NCBI GenBank assembly: GCA_905250115.1
Contig: CAJNOI010000029.1
Coordinates: forward strand, 124,001 to 188,000
Length of the DNA stretch: 64,000 bases
Source: Adineta steineri
Lineage: Eukaryota > Rotifera > Eurotatoria > Adinetida > Adinetidae
Reading direction: 5' to 3'
Shown: positions 1 to 14,729 of the stretch, piece by piece
Numbering within the stretch: the first letter of the stretch is position 1
How the letters are laid out: each line of letters starts with the position of its first letter
Position numbers and translations under genes: made by a program
The notes under the pieces: model-generated
Databases searched by the model: none
The model's input: only the letters and a program-made list of their open reading frames with translations
What the model was told of the DNA's origin: nothing

Positions 1-2729
<2,729 letters not shown>

Positions 2730-5700
2730 CTAAAGTAGAGAGGAAAAAAAAACATCAAATGCACGCAATAGATGTCTCCTACATCAATACGTCATTGTTC
2801 TGCGTGTCGTTTAATTAGCGAAAAACTATCGGAGCGTTGTAAACAATATGGAATAAAAAGTTTATTTAAAACGGAAGAACGAAAAAAAGCACTACATTTA
2901 CCTCTATTATATTCTGTAAAAAAATGTGTGTATTTTTGTTTGCGCAAAATTTTCAAGTATACGTGCATATGTTACTGCTGAAAAAGGCAGATCGCGAGAG
3001 AGAGAGGGAGAGAGAGAGAGCGGCACAGAAAAAAAAAAGAAATGTAAAGAGAAAGGAAACGGGCAAAATCTTTTCCTTTCTTTTCAATGTGGTTTAACCA
3101 AGAACAATTCTATAAAACATTTTTTCAGCTTTTTACATCGTCGTTATATGACATCGATAATAACGGAAAAAAGAGATGAAAACGCATCGAATGTCACATA
3201 TAAAGACAACTATAATCGTAAGATACACCTACGCTCTTCTGTATTTATGTCTTAACTCCTTTGGTTTTTTTATTGCACTGGAATTTATATAAGTAAAAGG
3301 AGTAATAAGAAAATAATGATGTTATATTAAATAAACAAAACATGTAACAAGAGTTTTCATCGGTTTCTTTTTACCAACATTAGTTTTTTACTAGAAAGTT
3401 TTTTGATCGATTCATCAAGTCTGAAAATGATTATGTAATACTGAGAGAAAAAAAATGTATTTCCATTTAAATAGGTTAAAAAAAATCTATGTGTGTAGAA
3501 AATTCATAATCTTATTTTTCTTATATAACAAAATAAAGTATTTCGTTTAACAATAAAAATTAAAAGAAAAACCTGCTAAAATAAATTTTATTATGCGTTA
3601 GTCTTCTGATACGCCTACTCATTATTGCTATTATTATTGCTTGAAGTAACAATGAAACTTAATCTCCGTAACTAATTGATTATAGAGAACAAAAAGATTT
3701 TTGTAAAATAGATATTCCCAGGTCACCAGTACTTTACTTGTATCCTTCTAATGATCAAAAGTACAGAAAAAAAAAACATTCCTGTTATTTATCATTAGAA
3801 ATAACTAACGAACCGAAAACAAATTATTTCTCATGAACTTCAAAAGAAAAGCATAATAATAATTGTCTTACCTAAGTTATTGTTTAAAAAAAAGTTTTGT
3901 TGTTGCTATGTTCAAGTAAAAAAAAACAAGTAATCTAATCTTAATAATATTCTTTTTGTATATTACTATTGTTATGATGAATTTACCACATATATATATA
4001 TTAGTTTTTTCTTTTTGCTTACTCACTGATTATGTCCTTGAACTCAGAAAGTATCTGTGTCATTTGAACGACTGAAAAACATAGCAGTCTAGTTCATTTT
4101 TTTTTCTTTTATAGAATAGAAAAAGAGACGAGAAAAAAACAAGGAATGCTTACGTTCTTTAAAAAAGTTCTTAAATCAACTTATATTAATTTTTTTGTAT
4201 AATATTTCGTTATTTTCATATATATATTTATATTAAATATATAGAGATATAGGCGGATGTACTTTTTGATTTCGAAATTCAAAAGATCTAGCTATGTAAG
4301 ATCAACAAGGTCTTCATCTAGTGCATCGGGGGTACTGGAGGAGAAAAAATGAGGTCAATATATACTTTTTTTTCTTGTTTTTTTCTTTCTTTTTCTTTTT
4401 CTTTTTCTTTTCCTGTTTCATCTCCGACTGTCTGGGTTCGTTTTTTCTCCTTTCTTTTTTTTTTTTTATTACAACGTATGCACGCAAACATGCATAGACA
4501 CACATACGAACAACAGCACCATATTTCCGAACTACACAGAAGAATGACGATGACGATGATGATGATGATGATGATGATGAAAAGCTCGAGAGAACAGACA
4601 ACAAGATGCGACTAAACAGAGATAGAGATGGAAACGGGGGTGTTGACGCACGCAACTATTTGAGAGAACTTCGACGAACAATCTTTCAGTTAGGAAAAAA
4701 AACAACATGAATGAAAATGCGTAAAGAGTGGACTAGCAATACTTGACATTTCAACATCTCTAATACTACTAAGAGGAAAAAAAACTAATTTTCTTAAAAA
4801 TTATTTCTTATTTTTTCATGACAATGTACACACGCATTTATAAATTTTGTAATACTATTCAAATAATGAATGATAAACAGACATTGAATGAAAGACGAAA
4901 TTATATATTTATTCAATCATTCTTTCCCATCTGTTTAATAAATTACATTTCAAAATTGTCAATATATTATAAAATAATAAAATACATATATAACAACGAT
5001 TAAACTTTAATTATCCGATAATAGAAATTAAACAAATTGGTTTATTAGGTTTCCTAAAAATATTTTTCTTGAGACTCATTACGAGTAGGGTAAATTGTTA
5101 TATATCGGATAATTTATCTTATTTTTTAATATTTTGATTATATTTTTTTCCGAAGATATTAAAAAGAAATTTCAAGAAAAAAAACTGTCATCCGATTATA
5201 TTAGATTTAGTATGACCTGGCAAATTAATTAATTTTCTATACAACAAGAACATGCTTGAATGAACAATTTAGAAGATGAGAATTTACATCAATATGACAA
5301 AAAAACAAGTGTTTTCAGTAGTAAAATCTTACATAAAATAAATATATATATTTAAATACGATGAACGACAAGTTAATAATAGAAAAATTAAAATTTTCTG
5401 TTATACAAATATGAGATTGTGAAAAGAGATATCTATCACGAAATTATTATTTTGATAATTTATATTTGAGGTTCTCGCAACAACTTTAATAATGAAATAT
5501 TTAAAACATAGTCAGAAATGCAATTTTAAGTGTGTTGTTAGAGTAAATAATGATGTTATTAATACATGACGATGTCAAGATTCTTTTAATACTACTGAGT
5601 GCGCTTATCATAAAACTGAAACAACGCAAAAAGTTGTCTAATGTCATAGTCTTTTTATGTTTTTCATCTATATTACTAAGTAGTACATGAATATATATTT

Positions 5701-6131
5701 CAACCCTAGATTTATGGATTAGATAACATGACATGCGTTTACATTAATATCAGACATCGATATAACAAGAAAAAAAATAAACGATATGTATCAAATTTCG
5801 AGATCACATGTTTATATAAGTTTTTAAAATTTGGTTTGATATGAAGATTTGCTTTTTTATACAAGAAATAAATTCATATCGTATTGAATTGAAATTTAAT
5901 TAATCTGATTTGAATATACTTTAGTTTGTTTTTTTTCTTAAGATCATAATTGATAAAATGATGATTTAAATTATCAATTCTTTCTGACATTCTATCGAAT
6001 ATATAATCCTAAAAAGTATTTGTAGAAGAATTTGTTTCGTTTTTTTTTCATTAAAGAGAATACAAGAACAATTCCGTTTTGTTTTTAATCTGACAACAAG
6101 AAGAAAAAGACAAGAAATTTTATCGCAGTTT
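2730..6131. other. Intergenic region, low complexity, no gene seen
   Basis: This is the spacer between the SIK start and the 3' end of the fusion gene. It holds a GA microsatellite at about 2995-3020, a polypyrimidine stretch at 4370-4470, a GAT/ATG triplet run at about 4543-4580 and many A/T tracts. Open frames here (for example 2926-3255, 4349-4615, 5966-6262) are low-complexity or intron read-through and resemble no family I know. Confidence 0.6.
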
Positions 6132-9100
6132 TTAAGGTGATATTTGATATTCTTGAAATGGTTGAATACGATATTGAACAAGTGATTCAAGAAACCTATT
6201 TTTAAATTAAAAAGAAAAAATAAAGTTATTTCAATTGAAATATTTTCAATTTGTTTTACCATTCAGGAGTAAGAAAATGAATACCAGAATGAATACATTT
6301 TTCATACATTTCACGTCGATTGATTAAATATTCTTTTTCACAAAGAACAATACGTGTTATATGTGTTTGTAAACGTGAAAAATGTGAATCAGTTGTATGT
6401 TTAGCACCAGACAATTGAACTAATTCAATTAATTCATCATTATTCATCATTTCTTGACAACCATTACATTTTAACATAACAGAAAAATTTTCAAGTAAAA
6501 GATTTTTTGGTAAATTTTCTGGTAAAATACTTTGACGACTTCGTTGCATACCTTAAGAAAGAAAAAATACTATGAAATTCAAATTCAATTATTTTCTAAT
6601 AACAAACCATTATGATCAGATGAAAGTGTTAAATCTCCTTGAATTTCATATGGTTTTTCATTGATTAATTGATTAGATTTTAAACAATCATCAATCCATC
6701 GATATGTAACAACATACATATGACGTGCAACTGCTTGAATAACTTTTTTTGATAATGGACATACAAGTGTTTCACCTTCTTCTTCATCAGTAATTAAATG
6801 TGTCGTATTTTCATCAACACTATTCGATAATTCAATTTGAAATTTTGAACAAAACTCTTTTAAACGTGACTAAAATATTAAAAATAAAATAATTGTTTCC
6901 GTAAAAAGAAAACTAATCTAATGCCTTGTTTTTGAGTAAAAGTAGAATATGATATGGTTAATGATATTAACAGCACTCAGAGTCACATTCTATTTGAAAG
7001 AATGTTCTCTGTGCTCTTCTGGAAAATTCTATACATGTGTTCTTTTAACCCTAATCTTACATGATTCATCTTGAAAAACTATTTTTCATGGATGAATAAT
7101 CCTTTTTAAAGGAAACTGTGAAAACTATCTATGATGAGAATTTACAATAAATTTTCTCTAGAACTAAATGTTTAAGTATTCGTTTCAATCTTAAAAATTA
7201 TTCTTACCATTTGATCATCATCTAGACAAGTACTTGTAATAATAATATCTTTTTCACGTTCATAATCATCTTCAGTTTTAATTCCATTTATTAAAAATTC
7301 ATGACTATTCGTCTTTTTAAAATTATTTGTTGTTAAAACTCGACTTGATGGTGTTAAAATTTTTATCGTACGATCTGATGTTAATTCATCATCTGTCATT
7401 ACAGATATTTTTGTTGATGTTAATGTTGTTTGATCAACTGTAGATGGATTACATTGTATACCAATTGATCGACAACTAACACCATTAAATAAAGATAATA
7501 ATCGATGATCTAAAAGAAAAAGAGATTTTTTTAAAATAGTTTCAAATGTTAAATATACTATTACTATCATCTGTATCATTATCATGATCATTATCATTAT
7601 CATTGTCATTGTCATTGTCATCAGCAACAGGGTCAAATGAATGTTGTAGTTTAGCTTGACGACGTCGAAGAATAGCTCGCGCATTATTAAACCATGTTGT
7701 TACTTGATCATATGTTATTGATGATTGTTTTGCTAACTGTATTTTTTCTTGATTACTTGGATATGGATGACTACGATGTTCTCGAAGCCATTTTTTTAAA
7801 TATGCTAAATAACAAAAAAAACAGACAGGCAACTATTTAGATTTAATAGAAATAAAAGATTAATTTTACTTGTTGGAAACTTTTCTCGACTTGCTGAAAG
7901 TGCATTAATCAACGTATGATCTATATGTGTACCTAAATTATCATCTTCGATAGGAGATGAGATTTCTTCTTTAATATGTGCATCATCATCTGAAAAAAAT
8001 AAAAATATATATCTACATGTGGTAAAAAAATAATTGAAAAGAAAATTTACCTGAAACACTATAACTGTTTGATATATTATCATTATTTGTTTCTTCTTGT
8101 TGATTATAATCATAATCCAAAGATTCATCTTTAACGTTTGAAATAAGATCTTTTCCCATTTTTGAGTTTTGATCGTCTAAAATAAATTAAACAGTCATGT
8201 AGTATACATTAAATATTAATAAAAGAGCAAGAATTATTTAATTGAATTCAAATAGTATCCAGCCTTCTAAGCAATTCTATGAGATCACAATTTTGTGTAG
8301 AACAATGATAAATAATTTTAAAAGCTTTTTTAGAAAATTACTATTACTTCTTTTTAAAAAATTAACGTTCAAGTTTCCTGGCTACACATATAGAAATGAA
8401 TATGTAAGTTTTAAAATAAGTTAGAAATTTGAAAAAGAAGCTGTAAGTATATACAATTTATTCTGTAAGGAAAGTCTCGACTGGAAGTATGTCAAGAATA
8501 AGATTATTAGTCGTATAAATATGTTATTTTAGAGAAAAAAATAATTCAACATTTCGAAGAGATTTTCTGTTGAAAAGTTCTTTTCGAGATTTTCTAATTC
8601 AGCAATATTTGAATAAGATCAGTTAAAAGCGAGTATTGCTGATGGGAAGAAAATGATTCTTTGTGAATATTATCTAACTCTCTATAACATTTACTAGCTG
8701 AGTTTAAGTTTGTAGATTAGAAAGAATAGATATTTCATAATGTTTTGCAATTACCTAATTTTTCATCTGTTGATGAAGTACTATTTGCTCTCGGAGTAAG
8801 CATTGTTCCTGAACTCATCATATTCATTGCCATTGTTGGTGCTGAATTTGGTTTTCCATTAAGTTTAATAAAATGTTTACGACATAATTCATCTCGTTGT
8901 GCAGCAATGAAACAACCTGGCATTGAACAAATTGTACGCCAAACAACTCCATCAAATTTTTTTCTTGAACCATTTTCCATTTCTATAATATCACCTTTAT
9001 TTGGATGTTCAATATCAACTGTTGGTGGAATAACAGCTATTGATAAACGACGATTAGGTTTTGGTACAGAACTTTTATTTATTATGTCAGATGTTGATGA

Positions 9101-9883
9101 TTGAGATGGATTACGAGATGGTGGAGAATTTGGTCGAGGACGTTTACGTGATGAAGATGAGATCACAGTTTGTTTAGGTGGAGTACGAGGTTCAATAAAT
9201 GGTTCTTGGTCACTTTTAGATAATGGTGAAAATTGATTTAAAGGTTTCGAACGAATTTCTTGAAAATGATATGGACATAAACTAAAAGAATAAATATAGA
9301 AAATGAAAGAATGAAATATGAATAATACAAACCCATTTTGATATTCAAGACTTCCATGTACAACTGCAGTACAATTTGAATTAGCACAAATACGTCGATA
9401 TTGTCGTCCATCATATTTCTTTCGAATACCATTTGATAAAATAATAATATCACCTTTTTTAGGTTCTTCTTGATCAAAAGAAGTTTGATCAATCATTGTC
9501 GGTAATTCATTATCAATTTTAGTTATTTTACGTTTTTTAGAAGCTGCTAAATGTGGTTTACATAAACCTTGACTTTGTGTATAATAAGTACAATTAGGTT
9601 TCGAACACATACGACGCCATGATGAACCATTATATTTTTTTCTTGTTCCATCACTCATTTGTATAATATCACCTGTATTTACTGTTGTTGGTAAAGAAGT
9701 TTCTTCATGATAAAATTGATTATCAAATGAAATACTTTTTTGTGGTTTTAATGAACGAATACGATTATTATTATTATTTCGAGGAGATATATTATTATTT
9801 GTATAAGATGCCGATGTTAAAGGTAAAATACGTTCAGATAAGGAACGAAGATCATCTTCATCCTCATCAATTTCTGGTTCCAT
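6132..9883 (-). CDS. Predicted fusion: three CIC-like Cys/His modules + TALE-type homeodomain + BRCA1-type tandem BRCT
   Basis: Exons by splice sites and phase: 9333-9883, 8755-9281, 8051-8176, 7870-7989, 7559-7804, 7208-7509, 6608-6869, 6260-6551, 6132-6195. They give 2490 nt and 829 residues. Modules at about 71-111, 144-189 and 280-320 each read GDII...(N/D)G...C-x4-C...C-x2-H, with the spacing I recall for the Capicua motif. Basic NLS-like runs occur near 116 and 229. A homeodomain at about 443-495 (SHPYPSNQEK, WFNNAR) has the TALE proline-tyrosine-proline loop. An Asn/Asp repeat and linker follow. Two BRCT repeats (about 611-711 and 720-829) resemble BRCA1 closely, down to the final EWFLESLVQYR. 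A chromatin or DNA-damage role is inference. The weakest link is the 578-bp... intron at 8177-8754. If it is not spliced, there are two genes: 8735-9883 (modules only) and 6132-8159 (464 residues, homeodomain plus BRCT). The homeodomain-to-BRCT joins use short or phase-matched introns and are stronger. Confidence 0.7.
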
Positions 9884-12800
9884 AATAATTTTAAATATTA
9901 TTCTGTATCAGAAACATACGATACCCTTCAAACATTTGTTGACAAACAAGCAAGTAACTCGTCCTATCTGCCAGATCAAACGGTCAAACTTATCAACCAA
10001 TTGAACCTTATCATTGGGTTTTTACTTTTTCTATAATGACAAATAGTGACCTCTATCATTAATTAATATATGTATGTTTTTTAGTGAAAAGAAAAAAATA
10101 TATAGAATTAGTTATTCAAACTTTTCAAACATAAAGTTGACGTCGTTTTTTTCTAGAGAAAATAAATTTCTTATATGATTAATGATGTAATTTTCAACTA
10201 ATAATTTTTCATCTTGTTTTGCAATCATATTATAAAATAGTTTTTGATATATCATGTTTTTGAAAATAAGATGAATTATCATATAATTAAATCTTGTATT
10301 TTCCGTTAAATAATAAATAATAAATGATCAATAAAAAAGCTGTTATTTACATTTAAATATTAATCATAGATAGAAAAAACAAAATTTATATTTTATTATC
10401 CTAGATTATAGAAATTGGTGACTAATTGTAGAGCTTTTACAATCGATTATCTCACTTACATTTATTTATCTGGGATAAGATTATGTGTCCTATCAATTCA
10501 GGTTTCGATGTCTGAACATCTGAAACTCGGAGTGATTGTATGAAAATCTCATAGAATATTAAGCTGATATTCAGGGGCATAGCGAAGTCTCCAAGGCAGG
10601 GGGGTGCGACATTCTTTTTGCTTGAATCTAATACCAAAAAACACGTAAACAACCATTTTTTGATCAAAAAAAACAAAAATTTTCCAAAGCAGGGGGGCAT
10701 GACATCCCACGCGCCCCCTAGCCCCTGCTGATGTTTCAGTGTGAGTTATATATTGTCCGAAACTATTTGTATAATATTGATTTTATCGAAGACTTATATA
10801 GAAGATATTAGAAATAGAAAAAACAATAATAAAAGCAATGAAAATTTGTTTTCGTTTGTGTTAATCTTGAATCCATTGAGAAATCAAAACATTGAACCTA
10901 GGAGAATTTGTCGAAGTAATTTAAAATACTAGAATCAAAACATAGAAATGATTGTTTATTATTTATATACAATTTTAAAACGGAAGCTCATAAATTGATT
11001 ATTTCCATAAACTGGTTAGTACAATATGGTGAATTAATATCAATATCAACTAAAGTACGTATTCGATCAATATAAACTAATTTATTTGACATTATAGATA
11101 ATGATAAATGAGAATATTTTGTTAGATGAGTAACATATAATAGATATAAATGTGTTTTTAATATTTTCATTATATTACTTGAAAATGAACAAACATATTT
11201 TGGATAATAATTATGATTTTTAAATAACTTGTTAAGTTTCTTTTGTGATATATTTTTTTATAGACAAATTATCTACATTTAGGTCATAATATACAACGTC
11301 GACCATTTAACCCGATAATATAAATAAGTGTTTTGATAAAAGATAGCATTGACTAATGTATTTCATACATGCTAAATAATCTTCGGCTTTCTCTAGCTAT
11401 TCTATCGTATAATGTCTAAATAGAATCGACAAGTAATAAATCTCTTTTTTAAATATGAATAAAGATAAAACGTACAAATATAATTGAAACAAAAAAAAAG
11501 GTTTTTTTTGTCATCCAGTTCACATGTTAATCCCTAGTTGACATTAATTATCCTGTATGCGGTCTATTTACTCTTATTTGACTAATATATATTTTGTTTG
11601 TCTCTTAATTATTCATATTCTATATGTTGAAAAAATCTACCAGTAAAAGTCATATTTATCTAGGGGAAACTGATTCTAAAGAGCAAGAAAAACAGTTGTT
11701 AGAAGTATATGATGATCGAAAATTCTGATCACGTATGGTAAAACCATTAGATTTTTTTTCCCTTGAAAATTAATCATCTCTAGTGATAAACATATCTACT
11801 AATGGATCTATTGTTTTTGCCTTAAAATAATTATCATCTAGTTTTTTTTCACGGTATATCGCAATTTACAAAATAACATTTTTACACATTGAATTTTTTG
11901 TTATTTAATAATTAAAAAAGTTTCTAATTTAGCATATGTAAAATTTTATCATAATTAATAGCTATTAAAAATAAGCTTTCGATTCTTCATGAAATAATCT
12001 GTCTCGACTATTTTGAAAGTTAATGATGAATTGATATTTGATCAAGGATATATTCATATGTTTGTAAGGGAGAGAGAAAACTTTATCGTTCGCACATGTT
12101 TTCTGTCATTATATTGTACTATAATAACTCATACATATTAATCATCGATCGGTTTATTCATCGTAAGTTTACATATCGACTACATTCTCTGTTCTTGTAC
12201 TCAAAGCATTCTACTTATAGAAGAGATCTGTTTGGAAGTGCATTTATTCACTATGCCTAAAGGTCTTACTCTATGATTGATTGCTGTTTACTTGTACAAC
12301 AAAACTGCATTAACGAATGAATATTTAGCTTTTTTATAATTTACTTTTGACAAAAAATTATATAATAATTCTTTTTTTTATTTTTATTCATTGAAAATGC
12401 TTAGACATATTTCATATGATTAATCTTAAAGATTTTAAACATTGTTCTATACAAAGATTTTCTTTTTCATGTATGTATAAACGTAGCTGTCTACATCCTT
12501 GCCTACGCCTTTTTTCTTTCATAATTATCGCTTTTATTCCGAGTAGAGTACGAAATAAACAAAAAAACCCAAGCGAAGAAAATAAATGTCTCGATGAATA
12601 CTATAAGAAAATATGTAAATATACGTATTATGCACATTATGTTGACTGCTTTATATTTGTTTTTTTGATCGTTAGGCAAAATTGTTTTTTTAAACCATTA
12701 AGGTCGATGGGTGTGTTTTTTTACTGATAAAACCTATCTTAAATACACAATATTATAGTATTATAAAAAAAAACAGAACTCGATTTAGTTGAAGTATCAT

Positions 12801-14171
12801 TTCTTTCGAAAAATGAAATTATTTTTCATATTATATTGTTGCTATTATTTGACAATTTGAATCCAATGTCTATATTTGTCTACTTGCTTTTGTATTTCTT
12901 TTTTTTATTTCGATCTAAGCTGCTTGATAATGAGAAAAGTGAAATAAAATCTTTTATTTGACAGAAATATGAGAAGATTCGTTAAGAATATTTACATATA
13001 TGTCTTTTTACGTGATAGATTGTTTTAGATATTATAATACTTAATAAGAATGTGTCTATAAGCAAAAGTAATAAAATGTAAACGAAAGAAAAAGTTTTTT
13101 TGTATACAATATTTTTTGAAAATTAATAAAAGATTATATCAAGTACTTAGAGAAATGAATAAAACCTTGAAGAGTGTTGTTCATTATATTGACGAGAAAA
13201 ATATATATAATGAATATTTTTTTTACGTTTGATTGCAGATTTCATCTGATATTAATAATAATAGGCAAAATAACAGAACTTGATCGACCTAGAATCTGTA
13301 AATAAACAATAATAATTATACTTTAGTTGATTTGTAAAGAAATATATGTTCTATTTCTTTGTCCCTGAAGTTTTTTTTTTTCATCTTAGCAACATTTGAC
13401 ATTTGATCGACGACAACATACATAGAACTAGTAATAGTATTTATTCTTTTTGGGTTTTTTTCTTCCTTTCTTTTTTTCTTTCTTTCTTTCTGTCTGTCTT
13501 TCTTTCGTCTCTGTTTTTTAGTAAATGTTTCTTTTTCTTTTCTATGTTCTTTTGTGTTAGATTTCTGTTCGTTCTGAAAATGGAAAAAGCCGAACAATTT
13601 TATGTAATACGAGCGCATACATAACGAAGAAGATCTTGCAATGACATAAAGAAAAGATGGAAGAGAAGAGAAAAAAAATAGAAAGGAAAATAAGAATAAA
13701 GAGAGACATGCGGTTATATACTTTGCCAACTAATAAGCGGTACCGGCTGTTGTGTTAGGAACTGCAAATTTCTTTTCCTCCATGTTACTTACATGTGTAC
13801 GTAACATGTTCGCATTAAATACGTAAAAGTTGACTTTCCTGCATATCATTTATATTTTATTACTTTTTTTAATTTAATTGTTGATTTCAAGTACACTATA
13901 TATACTGACATCTACCTGTAAAAAGACATTTGGTTGATAGGATCGAACAACTAAAAGAATAGTTGAGTAAGTGCATTATAAATTGACTTTATATCGATAA
14001 TTATTTCTATGTAGTTTTTTAATTATAATAAATTAATAAGAATAAAAATTCATTGATTGATATTTTTGAAGAGCGATCGGAATGATTCATCATGATTTAT
14101 TTATTTATAGAAGTTTCGTTTTTTCTTTTTTTTATGAATAAATATTTATTCTATTTTAAGAATATAATGCA
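9884..14171. other. Intergenic region with one MITE, otherwise no supported gene
   Basis: This is a long AT-rich spacer upstream of the fusion gene. It contains the MITE at 10572-10727, a T/C-rich tract at about 13440-13550, and an inverted repeat at 13781-13808 (CATGTTAC/GTAACATG). Minus-strand ORF 10988-11170 (60 residues) has ordinary-looking composition but matches nothing I know. ORFs at 12416-12727 and 13316-13729 are low-complexity. Confidence 0.55.
10572..10727. mobile_element. hAT-like MITE (156 bp) with 8-bp target-site duplication
   Basis: The left end reads CAGGGGCATAGCG, and the right end, reverse-complemented, begins CAGGGGCTAGGGGG. Directly outside lie ctgatatt (10564-10571) and ctgatgtt (10728-10735), matching at 7 of 8 positions. 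The GC-rich ends with poly-G runs stand out from the AT-rich surroundings. It has no coding capacity. The 8-bp duplication and CAG-type termini fit hAT-superfamily non-autonomous elements. Confidence 0.7.
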
Positions 14172-14379
14172 ATGTTATCGTCATTTGCTACTGCAACAAC
14201 ATCATCGTCATCATCTCCGTATGAAACGCCTTCGTCATGGTGGAAATTTAATTTTACAACAAGTTCTAGTGCAGCATTAGTTGCAACTTTTTTTCCGTCA
14301 TCTGTTTCTTCAATAGAAGAATCATCGACACCTAATATTGTGGAGAAACGAACGAATAAGATCGATTATTGTCATCAAT
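14172..14379 (+). other. Possible alternative first exon of the GT4 gene
   Basis: ATG at 14172 opens a Ser/Thr-rich frame of 69 codons ending at a GTGAGT donor after 14379 in phase 1. This matches the acceptor at 14829 used by the downstream glycosyltransferase exon. It could be an alternative N-terminus or 5' untranslated sequence. Composition is low-complexity (Ser runs), so coding status is uncertain. Confidence 0.25.
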
Positions 14380-14729
14380 GTGAGTATTTCAACGAAAGAA
14401 GAAAAAAGAAAAAGAAAATTAGTAATCATGGCTCAGCGTGTAGGATAATGAAAACGTATTTGTTTTTCTTTTTGTTTCGTTGCTGTACAACACATATACG
14501 TATAGTTGAGTAAGAAGAAGTGTTTCATGTACGAGAGAACGAAGAGGAAGAACGAGAAGAAAAAGAGAAAAAAGAAAGAATAATTTTAGCTTTCGAATAC
14601 TTATTTCATAAGACCATATGAAAGAGACATATAAATACAGTGTCTCATTGTACTTTTTTCTCTCTTAGTAATTTCTATGATTTCATTTGTTTTGAGATAC
14701 ATACATTCATAACCATTCATAACATTAAA

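Noticed and set aside
4314-4655. ORFs on both strands with Ser, Lys, Phe and Met runs
   Set aside because: Translation of polypyrimidine and GAT triplet repeats in every frame.
5966-6262. 98-residue minus-strand ORF
   Set aside because: It reads through the last intron of the fusion gene; the true C-terminal exon is 6132-6195 in another frame.
8745-9104. 119-residue plus-strand ORF
   Set aside because: Antisense shadow of the Cys/His module exon, which has clear motifs on the minus strand.
10452-10700. 82-residue minus-strand ORF
   Set aside because: It overlaps the 10572-10727 MITE and only translates repeat sequence.
12416-12727. 103-residue plus-strand ORF
   Set aside because: No family resemblance, no signal peptide, and composition like the intergenic background.
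13316-13729. 137-residue Lys-rich minus-strand ORF
   Set aside because: Low-complexity pyrimidine tract; no motifs or splice pattern.
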